A stretch of DNA of 64,000 bases from SLJN01 sp964505385 (GTDB lineage Bacteria; Bacteroidota; Rhodothermia; Balneolales; Natronogracilivirgulaceae): contig CAZDIA010000010.1 of the NCBI GenBank assembly GCA_964505385.1, positions 26,609 through 90,608 of the forward strand. The letters run 5' to 3'. The translations under genes and the position numbers were made by a program. The notes beneath the pieces were generated by a model, which saw nothing but the letters and a program-made list of their open reading frames with translations, was not told the DNA's origin and ran no database searches. Below, piece after piece: positions 9,349 through 18,435 of this stretch (the stretch's first letter is position 1; each line of letters starts with the position of its first letter).

Positions 9349-9932
9349 GCAGAAGACTCCGTATTGCGGGCAGTGATACCCCCTGCACGTTCTGCCTGTG
9401 CCAGATGGCGTTGTTGATGAGCAATTGTTGCACTGAACCAACCGCCTAAACTAAGTCTTAACAACCGGCTAATTGGTGATGGCACAGTTACAGCCCTGTA
9501 ATTAAGCCCTTCGGATTTTCGTACCAGTCTGATCAATTCATCCTGAAGAAGAACAAACTCTTCAATAACCCAGGCTTTATCACAATCCTTATACCCCGAA
9601 GGGCGATATAAATTAGGTGCTTTGATGTTGAAACCTGTATCAGGACTTAGAAACCCGGTAATGAACCAGCGATCAAATACTCGCAGCTTGTAAGGGGGCT
9701 CGGCCGTTATGCCTGATTTTCTCGCTTGCTCTATCGCCTCATTCAGTTTTGGAACCAGAAGCCAACCCGTTTTATTTAAGTGGATGATACATTCTCCGGG
9801 TGACCACCCTGTTCCGGCCGGCTTGGCCAAAAACCGGCTTTCATCCAGAATGTGTTCGAGTTCTTTTGCACGCTTTTTCAGAGTGGAATAATCCTGTAGT
9901 AGCCTGGAGGGCTTTACGTAATTGTACTCCAT
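9345..9932 (-). CDS. DinB-like (DinB_2) four-helix protein
   Basis: A 195-residue helical protein with the DinB/YfiT layout: GWSPGECIIHLNKTG near residues 43-57 and a late HQQRHLAQA near 170, supplying the His residues of the usual metal site. Members are thiol S-transferases or of unknown role. Its stop overlaps the start of the EamA transporter by four bases (ATGA), so the two are co-expressed. No partner enzyme nearby identifies a substrate. Confidence 0.8.
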   Translation of the reverse strand: MEYNYVKPSRLLQDYSTLKKRAKELEHILDESRFLAKPAGTGWSPGECIIHLNKTGWLLVPKLNEAIEQARKSGITAEPPYKLRVFDRWFITGFLSPDTGFNIKAPNLYRPSGYKDCDKAWVIEEFVLLQDELIRLVRKSEGLNYRAVTVPSPISRLLRLSLGGWFSATIAHQQRHLAQAERAGGITARNTESSA

Positions 9933-10148
9933 ATCTGAATACCTCCCCGGGTTCCTCCCTATATTTAATAGCTGAACAAAACTCGCGAATATTGATCAGC
10001 TGTACTTACCGCCATTCACCTGACCGACAAAGAATGAGTGGCACATGTAAGATGGAGTTATCAAAAAAATGCCAATAGCACTCTGATTACAGGACCATGA
10101 CTATGCTATCAAAATTAGTGTAGAATACCATACCGGATTCTCTTCGGA

Positions 10149-11354
10149 TCAGGCAATAGCTTTGGTTACCTCTTCAGCAGCTTCTTTAAGCAATACTGCT
10201 GATATCACATTTAATCCGCTATGATCTATTAATTCCTTGGCTTCTTCAGCATTAGTTCCCTGCAGGCGGACGATAATCGGCATATCGGCAATTTGCTTTT
10301 GAATTTTCTCATCCTTTACCGCTTCAATAATACCACCAGCTACCCGGTCGCACCTGACTATTCCACCGAAGATGTTAATCAGAATGGCATTTACGTTCGG
10401 ATCCTTCATGATGATGTTAAATCCGTTTTTCACGGTTTCAACATTAGCTCCGCCTCCAACATCCAGAAAATTGGCTGGCTCGCCGCCGGCAAGTTTGATC
10501 ATATCCATGGTAGCCATAGCCAATCCTGCACCATTGACCATACATCCCACATTACCATCAAGTTTGATATAATTCAGGTCAAATTTTCCTGCTTCAAGTT
10601 CGAGAGGATCTTCCTCGCTTTCATCACGTAAATCAGCAAGCTTAGCCTGCCGGAACAAAGCATTGTCATCGAGGTTGATCTTGGCATCAAGAGCAAGAAC
10701 CTGACCATCATCAGTTAAAACCAGCGGATTTATCTCAAAAATAGAAGCGTCTGTAGCTTCATACGCTTTGTAAAGAGCAGTGATGAATTTTACGCCGTTT
10801 TTAAACTGATCTCCTTTCAGGCCGAGGGCAAAGGCAAGCCGTCTTGCCTGGTTGTTTTGAAGGGGCAAACCGGGCTCCACCCACTCTTTTACAATTTTTT
10901 CCGGCGTCTCTTCAGCCACTTTTTCAATCTCGACACCCCCTTCGGTAGAAACCATAATCACATTTTGTGCTTTGGCCCGATCGAGAGTTACACCTACATA
11001 AAACTCCTGAGCGATATCGACGCCGTCTGTAATGTAAAGGCGTTCTACTTTTTTACCGTCCTCACCGGTTTGCAGGGTTACAAGAGTATCACCAAGAAGT
11101 GACTCGGCTGCATCTTTAACCTCAGCAACAGATTTAGCCAGAATAACTCCTTTAGCACCCGATTTCTTTGTTCGGCCCTTACCTCTTCCTCCGGCATGAA
11201 TCTGCGCTTTAACTACAAATAACTTCGCTCCTTTGTTTTCAAGCTCTTCAGCAACTTTCACTGCTTCATCAACCGAAAAAGCCGGTTTACCGTCAGGAAC
11301 AGGTACATTGTATTCTTTTAAGATTTCTTTGGCTTGATACTCATGAATATTCAT
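10149..11354 (-). CDS. sucC: Succinyl-CoA ligase (ADP-forming) beta subunit
   Basis: A 401-residue protein beginning MNIHEYQAKEILKEY, the canonical SucC start, with ATP-grasp motifs (KAQIHAGGRGKG around residues 50-61) and the C-terminal CoA-ligase domain (GCMVNGAGLAMATMD, then INIFGGIVRCD). With SucD it makes succinate and ATP from succinyl-CoA in the citric acid cycle. Length is close to the usual 385-400, with a slightly long C-terminus. sucD is not next to it, which is common in this group. Confidence 0.97.
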   Translation of the reverse strand: MNIHEYQAKEILKEYNVPVPDGKPAFSVDEAVKVAEELENKGAKLFVVKAQIHAGGRGKGRTKKSGAKGVILAKSVAEVKDAAESLLGDTLVTLQTGEDGKKVERLYITDGVDIAQEFYVGVTLDRAKAQNVIMVSTEGGVEIEKVAEETPEKIVKEWVEPGLPLQNNQARRLAFALGLKGDQFKNGVKFITALYKAYEATDASIFEINPLVLTDDGQVLALDAKINLDDNALFRQAKLADLRDESEEDPLELEAGKFDLNYIKLDGNVGCMVNGAGLAMATMDMIKLAGGEPANFLDVGGGANVETVKNGFNIIMKDPNVNAILINIFGGIVRCDRVAGGIIEAVKDEKIQKQIADMPIIVRLQGTNAEEAKELIDHSGLNVISAVLLKEAAEEVTKAIA

Positions 11355-11689
11355 AGGTAGAAATATTTTTCAGTTTCAGGTCTTCAAACGACTTAAATGC
11401 CGCATCCTTTCATTTTTCCGGTGCCTAATTTAAAAGATTTGAATCAAGATACCTATGGTATTTCTGAATTATACTCTAAAAATGATTTTGTCACATGCTT
11501 CTTTACTATCTCCTTTTTTATCTATGCATATCAACTTTTAACAGCCATTGCAAACATCGGTCATATTTTACAACATTTAAACAAATTCATAAACAATTTG
11601 ACAAACCCCAATGGAATTTTTATCATCAATCATATGATTAATACTACCGCTTCTGCTATAAAGTAAAACCCATCCACCTACCTCCAAGT
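11355..11689. other. AT-rich divergent intergenic region, no gene supported
   Basis: The 335-nt gap separates sucC (leftward) from a lipoprotein gene (rightward) and must hold both promoters. It is strongly AT-rich. An 89-codon open frame at 11397-11666 is low in charged residues and has no domain or start signal, so I treat it as chance. I see no terminator, repeat or clear promoter match. Confidence 0.6.
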
Positions 11690-12499
11690 ATGCTGCATTT
11701 ACTTTTTTATTTATTGATTTTTTTACTTTTAGCCTTTGGCTGTGAAAGAAATGAAACCACTCTTGATGTAAAAGAGCCTTACTTCAAGTTCAGCTTATAC
11801 GAGAAGGATGGAAGTAAAATTTCTAATATCAATAAATACAAAGCCAACAACATTGAAATCGACGACACTTATTCTTTGTGGAGCACTGAGAGTTCAACGG
11901 GAGAAAAAAACTCAGAACTGCATGATGTTGAGAGACCTTCTGAAATAATTCTGCACGCTGAAAGTGAGAATGCGAATAGTGTAGATCACATCACACTTGT
12001 GTTCAGGTTTGATGAGAAAGGTGTTTTAACACCGGGGAAATATTCACATGCTACTCATGATAAATCAACATGGGCTGAAAGTGTTGAAGAGCTCTGGAAC
12101 ATGAGGCAGAAACACCAAAAAGGTTTACAGGTTCAAAATGGAATATTTCAGCTGCCAGTACAAACCGAATCTAACCAAAATAACGGTAGATTGCGGTCTG
12201 TAAGCTATCTTGAATCGGGTTTTGAACAAACTGAAACCACTTATCTGTACAGCGCTTTACAAGGTAGTGTTAATATAAATAAGGTAGATGAAACAAAAAT
12301 TAAAGGTGACTTTTCTATTTCATTAGCTGGTGTTCGCTGGGAAATATTCGAAAATGATGAATTCAACGAAAACTTTGACTCACATGAATATCGGGCAATT
12401 GGGTCTTTTGTTGCCGAAAGGAGTAGTTATAATTTACTTGAAAAAATCAATGCGGATTTAACTCCCTTGGAAGCGCTCAATCAGTTATGGGCGGATTAG
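11690..12499 (+). CDS. Hypothetical lipoprotein
   Basis: A 269-residue protein with a very hydrophobic leader and a lipobox-like LAFGC (Cys at residue 18), so it should be membrane-anchored and exported. The remainder is polar and beta-rich, with segments such as DHITLVFRFDEKG and GSVNINKVDETKIKGDFSISLAG that recall a small beta-sandwich or lipocalin-like fold. I recognise no family. It stands alone, divergent from sucC. Function unknown. Confidence 0.75.
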   Translation: MLHLLFYLLIFLLLAFGCERNETTLDVKEPYFKFSLYEKDGSKISNINKYKANNIEIDDTYSLWSTESSTGEKNSELHDVERPSEIILHAESENANSVDHITLVFRFDEKGVLTPGKYSHATHDKSTWAESVEELWNMRQKHQKGLQVQNGIFQLPVQTESNQNNGRLRSVSYLESGFEQTETTYLYSALQGSVNINKVDETKIKGDFSISLAGVRWEIFENDEFNENFDSHEYRAIGSFVAERSSYNLLEKINADLTPLEALNQLWAD

Positions 12500-12667
12500 T
12501 GTCTCTAAGAGTTATCTTACAGATACGAATTAAGTCCCTAATCCTATCTCAAAGACATACCTCCTCTACCATCCCTGCATGTAGAGATAAATTAAAATGT
12601 TAATAATAAAAGTCAGGGTGCCTGATTACCCTATTAGCCCGATTTTGCTACTGTTTCGGGTAAATGA

Positions 12668-13120
12668 TTAAGCAAAATCGCGATTAAACTGCCGAACCAA
12701 GTCTTCGCATTCATCTCTGAGATAATATGGAGTTATATCAGCATTGTAGTCAATACTTTCGTAGAAGTCCGAAAGTGAAAGGTTGAATTGGTTCCCGTTA
12801 AGAGAGATGACATCACCTATCGTAGCACCAAATACAACTTTGTCAATGCCACTCCAGGCAATAGCCGAAGCGCACATTGCGCATGGTTCAACGGTTGAAT
12901 AAATCACACAGCCTTTTAGCTTGATGCTTTTTCTCAATGCGCAAGCTTTTCTAATCGCATTGATTTCGGCATGAGCGGTGGGATCGGTGTCCTTAATTAC
13001 AGTATTTGCCTTTTGAGCAATTAATTTGCCTTTTTCATCAGTTATAATTGCAGCATAAGGTGTGTGGCAGTAGCGGGCTAAATCTATAGCACGCCGCATC
13101 CAATATTCTTTTGAGCTCAT
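12668..13120 (-). CDS. Nucleoside/guanine deaminase family protein
   Basis: A 150-residue zinc-dependent cytidine-deaminase-fold protein. HAE (residues 50-52, His ligand and catalytic Glu) and PCAMC (about 79-83, two Cys ligands) form the zinc site. The C-terminal region with NADITPYYLRDEC resembles GuaD-type guanine deaminases more than tRNA-adenosine deaminase TadA. It would deaminate guanine or a related base in the cytoplasm. The start overlaps the stop of the upstream gene as ATGA. Confidence 0.83.
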   Translation of the reverse strand: MSSKEYWMRRAIDLARYCHTPYAAIITDEKGKLIAQKANTVIKDTDPTAHAEINAIRKACALRKSIKLKGCVIYSTVEPCAMCASAIAWSGIDKVVFGATIGDVISLNGNQFNLSLSDFYESIDYNADITPYYLRDECEDLVRQFNRDFA

Positions 13121-13443
13121 TTGTCTTTCAGAGTTAACTCGAATTTTATTTCAGTTTCTTTATTTGCTTCCAGTTCGACTTCCTTTCTTTCAGGCTCAAA
13201 ACCGGAAAACTCGGCTTTCACGATATAATCTCCAACTGGTAGTTCTTCGATTCGGAATTCCTGAGCGGCATCAGTTAAAACGGTTGGATAAACCTGACGT
13301 TCATCCTCATTTTTAATTTTAACTACCGCTCCCCGGATGTAAATGTTGTTATCCGAATCGCGAACTGTTCCTTCAAGTACAGCATTTTCATCAATACTTA
13401 AATCAGACAGTGTGAAGATTGCAAACAGTCCTATTAATAACAT
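13117..13443 (-). CDS. Small exported protein with carboxypeptidase-regulatory-like domain
   Basis: A 108-residue protein: a short hydrophobic N-terminus (MLLIGLFAIFTLSDL) that looks like a signal or anchor, then one beta-sandwich domain reading VLEGTVRDSDNNIYIRGAVV ... VGDYIVKAEFSGFEPE, the pattern of CarboxypepD_reg-like folds. Such domains are often stuck on TonB receptors; here it stands alone. Its last bases overlap the deaminase start, though a functional link with a cytosolic deaminase is not obvious. Confidence 0.72.
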   Translation of the reverse strand: MLLIGLFAIFTLSDLSIDENAVLEGTVRDSDNNIYIRGAVVKIKNEDERQVYPTVLTDAAQEFRIEELPVGDYIVKAEFSGFEPERKEVELEANKETEIKFELTLKDK

Positions 13444-13903
13444 TGCGTTATCGTGATAAGTAAATTAGTCCTATTAACACGATGCAAATTACTCAATTAT
13501 TGTAATTATATCCAAAAAAGCACATGTTGAGATAATTACTTTACTTATAATCATTATTAATATTGACTCTCACTGATCATGCCCGTCCGTTAAACCTGGT
13601 GTTGATTCCAAAGATCGACAGCAATTAATTTATATAATTAACAATCACTTACTGGTATATCATTTGCAAATATATCTAACCCGTATTATTCACTAAGAAA
13701 TTTAGTTATAAATGAAAATTTTGCCTTTTTTAAAGTATCTCATTGAAATTGAAAACAGTATATCTTAACCATATTAACTTTGCAGGTAATGCAGGCTAAA
13801 TGCTCATTGCAAGAGTTCGATCGTGTAAACGTTTCATATAAAGGACGTAAATGTTAAACGCTTTTGATTTTTCATCAACTCAACCTCACATCCAACGGTA
13901 AAT
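13444..13903. other. Divergent intergenic region with one candidate promoter
   Basis: The 460-nt AT-rich gap lies between two divergent genes. Apart from the TAACTTTG candidate described separately I find no supported gene, RNA or strong inverted repeat. Confidence 0.5.
13748..13782 (+). promoter_or_regulatory. Candidate Bacteroidota-type promoter for the histidine kinase gene
   Basis: TAACTTTG at 13775-13782 fits the -7 consensus TAnnTTTG of Bacteroidota sigma factors, and ATTG at 13748-13751 sits 23 nt upstream as a weak -33 element. It would give a leader of about 115 nt before the kinase start at 13904. A motif match alone is weak evidence. Confidence 0.3.
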
Positions 13904-15220
13904 ATGTTTCCGCTCTCATCATTTAAAATTAAGGCCATACTGATCATGTTGCTGCTCATCGTAGCCGCGGGTTCATTTGTATACACTCAGTATTTGGTTG
14001 AACAAATACGGGAAAAAGAACGCACAAGCGTTGAGCTTTGGGCCAAAGCTATGGAGTATCAAAACGAACCGCATTATCAAAGTACAAGGGATGACATTAA
14101 CCAACTGATGCTGGAAATTCAGAATAATTCGTTGGTTCAGGATGATGTCAGATCACGCTGGCTGCAAACCCTGCGACGTGCGGAGTCGGACCTCGCCAAC
14201 GCCTCGATGGATTTTGTTGTGTCGGAACTGATTATTGAAGATCGTTTTAATATACCGGCCGTTGTAGTTGATGAAGACAGAGAAATTACCCAGCACCGTA
14301 ACGTAAGCGAAAATGAAATCGATAATCAGGACGAACCGAACCCGGATTTAATCGATGACTTTGCCGCCATCAATCAACCTATACCTATAGTTTTTGGAGC
14401 TGAGGATGCGCAACAACAACATATGGTTTACTATGGTGATAGCGGGTTGATAACCACTCTGCAATATTTTCCATACGTGCAGTTTGGCTTACTGGCGATT
14501 TTCCTTGGTTTGGGGTACTTGAGCCTTAGTTCCATTAAGCGAAATGAACAATCTAACTTATGGGTCGGGATGGCAAAAGAGGCGGCTCATCAGCTTGGTA
14601 CCCCCCTTTCAAGTTTATACGGTTGGATGGAATTGCTCAAGGAACAAAAAAACAGTGATGAGGATTTAAAGATCATTCACGAGTTGTTTAAAGATCTGGA
14701 GCGTGTACAGTCAATCGCTGAGAGGTTTAATAAAATCGGCTCTAAGCCCGAATTAAAACGCAAACGTGTTGTCTCTCTTTTGGATGAAGTGATGGAATAC
14801 CTCGACCGCCGAATTCCAAAGCATGGCAAAAACATTGTTTTAAAACGGACTTTCTATGATGATGAGAAGCTGAATCTGAACCCTGAGCTTTTTTCATGGG
14901 CAATTGAAAACCTGGTAAAAAACGCCGTTGATGCCATCAAGGACAATAACGATTCCGGTGAAGTTTCACTAACGGCAAGAATAAATGGCTCTCAATATGT
15001 AATCGATGTTTCTGATACCGGCAAAGGTATAGAGAAGAAATATCAGAGGGAAATTTTCAACCCCGGCTTCAGCACCAAAAAAAGAGGGTGGGGGCTCGGG
15101 TTGAGTTTAACCAAACGAATTATTGAGGAATATCATGGCGGAAAAGTAAGTGTCCTTCAATCGGAAAAAGGAAAGGGTACTACATTCAGAATAACATTGC
15201 CGCTTGATTCCAAAAACTAA
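13904..15220 (+). CDS. Membrane sensor histidine kinase
   Basis: A 438-residue protein: TM helix at about 10-28, a periplasmic sensor region of about 160 residues, a second TM at about 192-212, then a HisKA domain with the phospho-acceptor His in KEAAHQLGTPLSSL (His229) and an HATPase domain with N-box ENLVKNAVDAI (about 335-345), G1 DTGKGI, F-box NPGFSTK and G2 GWGLGL. It would autophosphorylate in response to an envelope signal. No response regulator is adjacent. It converges with the ECF sigma gene, 10 nt apart. Confidence 0.93.
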   Translation: MFPLSSFKIKAILIMLLLIVAAGSFVYTQYLVEQIREKERTSVELWAKAMEYQNEPHYQSTRDDINQLMLEIQNNSLVQDDVRSRWLQTLRRAESDLANASMDFVVSELIIEDRFNIPAVVVDEDREITQHRNVSENEIDNQDEPNPDLIDDFAAINQPIPIVFGAEDAQQQHMVYYGDSGLITTLQYFPYVQFGLLAIFLGLGYLSLSSIKRNEQSNLWVGMAKEAAHQLGTPLSSLYGWMELLKEQKNSDEDLKIIHELFKDLERVQSIAERFNKIGSKPELKRKRVVSLLDEVMEYLDRRIPKHGKNIVLKRTFYDDEKLNLNPELFSWAIENLVKNAVDAIKDNNDSGEVSLTARINGSQYVIDVSDTGKGIEKKYQREIFNPGFSTKKRGWGLGLSLTKRIIEEYHGGKVSVLQSEKGKGTTFRITLPLDSKN

Positions 15221-15230
15221 ATCTGAAACC

Positions 15231-15806
15231 TCACTTTTCTGTATAACCTTTTTCTATAGCGTATCCGGTTAATTTTGCTTTTAGCAAATTTCTGCCACGA
15301 TGCAATCTTGACCGGATAGTGCCAATAGGAACATCCAACATATTTGCGATTTCCTCATAAGTGAATCCTTCCACATCGCACAGCAGCACAACAGTTCTAA
15401 AATCTTCAGGGACTGATTTCAATGCTTGTGAGACATCATCATCAAGCATTTCCCGATACATTTGATCTTCAAGATCGGTAGTTTCAGATTGTTCACTTCT
15501 CACCGACTCGTAATATTCGGAGACTTCACTGTAATCAACCTGGTTAGGCTGCTTTGATTTTTTGCGGTAATTATTGATAAATGAGTTTTTGAGAATTCGG
15601 AAAAGCCACGCTTTCGCATTAGTTCCCTTTTCGTAACTGTTAAAAAATCGATATGCTTTTACAACGGTATCCTGAACAAGGTCCTCAGCATCGTCGGGAT
15701 CAGAGGTAAGCCGCAATGCAAAATTATAAATAGAATCAAGATGAGGAATAATCTCGTCCTGGAAATCCTTCTGCTTTTGATTTTCCTCTTTGCTTAATTT
15801 ATCCAT
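15231..15806 (-). CDS. ECF RNA polymerase sigma factor
   Basis: A 191-residue sigma-70 family protein with only regions 2 and 4. Region 2 (about residues 20-90) contains the core-binding DPDDAEDLVQDTVVKAY and the promoter-melting segment AKAWLFRILKNSFINNYR; region 4 (about 130-180) has the helix-turn-helix FTYEEIANMLDVPIGTIRSR followed by LHRGRNLL. It resembles SigH/RpoE-type ECF factors. No anti-sigma gene follows on its strand; the neighbour is a convergent histidine kinase. Confidence 0.93.
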   Translation of the reverse strand: MDKLSKEENQKQKDFQDEIIPHLDSIYNFALRLTSDPDDAEDLVQDTVVKAYRFFNSYEKGTNAKAWLFRILKNSFINNYRKKSKQPNQVDYSEVSEYYESVRSEQSETTDLEDQMYREMLDDDVSQALKSVPEDFRTVVLLCDVEGFTYEEIANMLDVPIGTIRSRLHRGRNLLKAKLTGYAIEKGYTEK

Positions 15807-16185
15807 CCGTTGAACTGCTTAATTGTAACTATATACGTCACTTTCAAATAAAACTGAAAATCCATTTAACGTTCCCGATGTATCCATAGCACTTCTAACT
15901 TCCTCTCTCATTGAAGTATCTCGCTTATCAAAGAAACAGCACAAAATCACATCTTGATGTTATTCTGTAGCCGTTGAATTATTTTAAGCATACTTTACTG
16001 AATTGTGCAAACGAAATTTCAGCAATTTATCATCTGTAAGTTAACTCTAAGTGCTCTAAAAAATGCCAAGATCAAGGCGCGAAGTCAGAAAAATCCGCAA
16101 TGCAGAACGCTTTCGGTACGAGCATTTTCGGATCGAGCGGAACGAATGTATTGGCGTGTTCTTAGATTCACTGTTTAGCATCTTT
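15807..16185. other. Intergenic region upstream of the ECF sigma gene, no gene supported
   Basis: The 379 nt between the sigma factor start and the end of the CPBP gene hold presumably the sigma promoter. A 67-codon frame (16063-16266, +) is Arg-rich but runs 80 nt into the CPBP gene on the other strand and has no recognisable domain, so I do not call it. No repeat or hairpin stands out. Confidence 0.5.
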
Positions 16186-16908
16186 TCAAAGCTGCCACAT
16201 CCCAATTACTATCACATCATAGACAGAGTGCGTCCACGCTGCGATTCCAAACCCCCGGTATATTAAAAGTGCAGTTAATGCAAGCCCGAATAACATACGA
16301 AACATAAAAGAAGACCATGTAAATGCATCTCCAAAAGCTCCTATGTAATGAACTCCACTGAAAATTGCCGCACCAATAATCACAGCCATTACTGAGGGCA
16401 TCCATTCATTAACAAAAAGGCGTTGAAATATAAATAACAATACCGCCACTAATATGACTCTAAACACCAACTCTTCGTACACCCCGGCTCCTATAGCAAG
16501 AGCAAGCCATTGCAACATCGTTATTTCGCCCTGAGGAGAAGCTGACATCAAAAAAAGCCTGCCCACAAATACAGAAGTAACCATACCGATAAATACAGCC
16601 CAAACAACTGACTCCAAAACCATATAAATAAAATAGGAGAGTCTTATTTCTGGTAAGTTACTGCGTTCTTTTACATAAACGGCCACCCCGAATGCAAGAA
16701 TTAAAAAAAGAGTTATATAGAGCGTGTCTGTGCCTGTCCAGGTAAAGATCGACCGAATCCACAAATCAGCTGTGAGTCGAATGTCAACATCACTTGACGG
16801 CTGGCTGATGAACAGTAAAACTTCATACAGTATCAGAAGAGGTAATACCGATAAATAGCTGTAGGTTAGTGTGCGCGTACAATCAAAATAACGATTGATA
16901 CCCGCCAT
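16186..16908 (-). CDS. CPBP-family intramembrane glutamic protease
   Basis: A 240-residue multi-pass protein (about seven helices) with the Abi/CaaX-protease signatures: motif 1 YEELVFRVIL (EExxxR), motif 2 FSGVHYIG (FxxxH), and a final HSVYD. Bacterial members cleave within membranes or act in immunity or protein modification; the substrate here is unknown. An in-frame GTG directly follows the upstream stop at 16912, but the ATG at 16908 is as good. It is the last gene of the operon porQ-aroC-TPR-LysM/RlpA-CPBP. Confidence 0.87.
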   Translation of the reverse strand: MAGINRYFDCTRTLTYSYLSVLPLLILYEVLLFISQPSSDVDIRLTADLWIRSIFTWTGTDTLYITLFLILAFGVAVYVKERSNLPEIRLSYFIYMVLESVVWAVFIGMVTSVFVGRLFLMSASPQGEITMLQWLALAIGAGVYEELVFRVILVAVLLFIFQRLFVNEWMPSVMAVIIGAAIFSGVHYIGAFGDAFTWSSFMFRMLFGLALTALLIYRGFGIAAWTHSVYDVIVIGMWQL

Positions 16909-16911
16909 CAC

Positions 16912-18102
16912 TTAGTTGGTTATTCCGGTAATGAGAACTTGCCGCGGTTGATCAGCCGGCGGAAGCTCCAACGCTTCTTTCACCGCTCTGGATACTTTGA
17001 TTTGATTGCCGGTAGTTCGATCATTAATCAGCACGAAAACACCTTTCCCATTGAGTGGATTTTCCACGTATGCAATTGTACCAAGAGACTTATAGGGATG
17101 AGCAGCGGTCAGATGATCAGGATTATACAGATCGCCGCTTGTAGTGGTATTGCCCGTCTCTTCATCGCTGTAGGTATGAATACTCAAATGCTTTTCACCA
17201 TCTGTTGATGCAGAACGATACGGGTTTTTGTTGTTAGAGGTACCGCCAGTAACAAGCATTACGGCATCACCTTCCTGCAAGTTTTCAATATCCATACCTG
17301 GATTGAGCGCCTTAAATTCATGAGTATCCATGTGGTGGTGCCCAAGAATTTCTTCAATAGAATCCGTCTCAGACAGGCGATATTCAAAAAAGGCTCCCTG
17401 TGGTCCCGCATCATAAGTATCAGTGAGGTCGGGAGGCATTGAAATAAATCTGTAAACATCAAGCTGCTGGCCAACTTCGAGATCTTCCGGGCTTTCCAGT
17501 TCATCATTAAGCTCTATGAGCTGATCCACCGTCATTTGATACATACCGGCAATTCGATATACGGTATCGTTGCGCCGCACAGTATGTTGATGCAAGGTTG
17601 ACTGCACCTCTTGATCCGGAACGTCAAGTTCATCGAAATCGATTTGTGTGCGGTCTTCAGGATCTGTTGCCAAGTCTTCCCGGTCCACGATCGTATCATC
17701 CGGAAGTTCCTCAATCTCTCTCGTTGTATATACGGTTAGCTCCTGGCCTGTATAGAGAGTTTCAGTATCCAACTCATTCCACTGTTGTATCTCACCAATT
17801 TCGACCCCGTACATTCTTGAGATACTGAACAGTGTTTCACCGGCTTCAACAGTATGAATGTGCTCCTCACCCGCGTCTTCAACTTCCGGCTCAACATATA
17901 TTTGCTGGCCAACAGCTAATTCCGTTGGTTCGATATCATTCCATTCGAGCAAATCATCCACCGATATATCATACTGCTGCGCTATTGAAAAAAGAGTTTC
18001 TCCCGATTCCACCTCGTGGATCTGCCGGTCAAATGCAGCTGCAAAGTGGATCGAACCGAAAACTAACAACAGAGCTATAGATCCCGGAATGGATTTAATC
18101 AT
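16912..18102 (-). CDS. Exported LysM / RlpA-like double-psi barrel protein
   Basis: The ATG at 18102 gives a signal peptide (MIKSIPGSIALLLVFG) and overlaps the upstream TPR gene by 8 nt; a longer frame to 18207 lies wholly within that gene. The mature part has LysM repeats at about 28-71, 82-125 and 172-217 (ESGETLFSIAQQYDI, EAGETLFSISRMYGV, RRNDTVYRIAGMYQM), a degenerate fourth near 240-286, and a C-terminal RlpA/DPBB domain (about 305-395: GTIAYVENPLNGKG, LINDRT). It should bind peptidoglycan, perhaps as a lytic or septal factor. The catalytic Asp typical of RlpA lytic transglycosylases is retained in NDRT. Confidence 0.87.
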   Translation of the reverse strand: MIKSIPGSIALLLVFGSIHFAAAFDRQIHEVESGETLFSIAQQYDISVDDLLEWNDIEPTELAVGQQIYVEPEVEDAGEEHIHTVEAGETLFSISRMYGVEIGEIQQWNELDTETLYTGQELTVYTTREIEELPDDTIVDREDLATDPEDRTQIDFDELDVPDQEVQSTLHQHTVRRNDTVYRIAGMYQMTVDQLIELNDELESPEDLEVGQQLDVYRFISMPPDLTDTYDAGPQGAFFEYRLSETDSIEEILGHHHMDTHEFKALNPGMDIENLQEGDAVMLVTGGTSNNKNPYRSASTDGEKHLSIHTYSDEETGNTTTSGDLYNPDHLTAAHPYKSLGTIAYVENPLNGKGVFVLINDRTTGNQIKVSRAVKEALELPPADQPRQVLITGITN

Positions 18103-18421
18103 TTTCAAGTTGAAGGTCCTGTTTTGCTTGTTGAAGTTCACTTTCCGAGTGGTGGTCTTGCTGTTGCCGGGCAATGTTAATCCCATCGTTATAAGTCTTA
18201 AGAGCATGATCCGGATTATTCAACTTTTCGTAAACTTTGCCCAAATGATAATAAACGCCTATATAATCCGGATTATGGTTTCGTATTTCCAGAAATATCT
18301 GTCGGGCACGATTCAACTCTTCCCTTTTCAAATATTCCAATGCAAGAGCAAACTTAGTAAAAGAATCCTCAGGATCTTCTTTCAAAAACTCCTGAAGCTG
18401 TTGAATCCGGTCATGAGTCAT
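18095..18421 (-). CDS. Small TPR-repeat protein
   Basis: A 108-residue all-helical protein with about two tetratricopeptide repeats (FTKFALALEYLKREELNRAR and YIGVYYHLGKVYEKLNNPDHAL) and no signal peptide. It is a likely cytoplasmic protein-protein adaptor. It sits 14 nt after aroC and overlaps the LysM gene start, so it belongs to the same transcript. Its partner is unknown. Confidence 0.82.
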   Translation of the reverse strand: MTHDRIQQLQEFLKEDPEDSFTKFALALEYLKREELNRARQIFLEIRNHNPDYIGVYYHLGKVYEKLNNPDHALKTYNDGINIARQQQDHHSESELQQAKQDLQLEND

Positions 18422-18435
18422 AGCATGTATTCGCT

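Noticed and set aside
11397..11666. 89-codon open frame between sucC and the lipoprotein gene
   Set aside because: Very AT-rich with few charged residues, no domain and no start signal; expected by chance in such a region.
16063..16266. 67-codon Arg-rich frame upstream of the CPBP gene
   Set aside because: Overlaps the real CPBP coding sequence by 80 nt on the opposite strand and has no recognisable domain.
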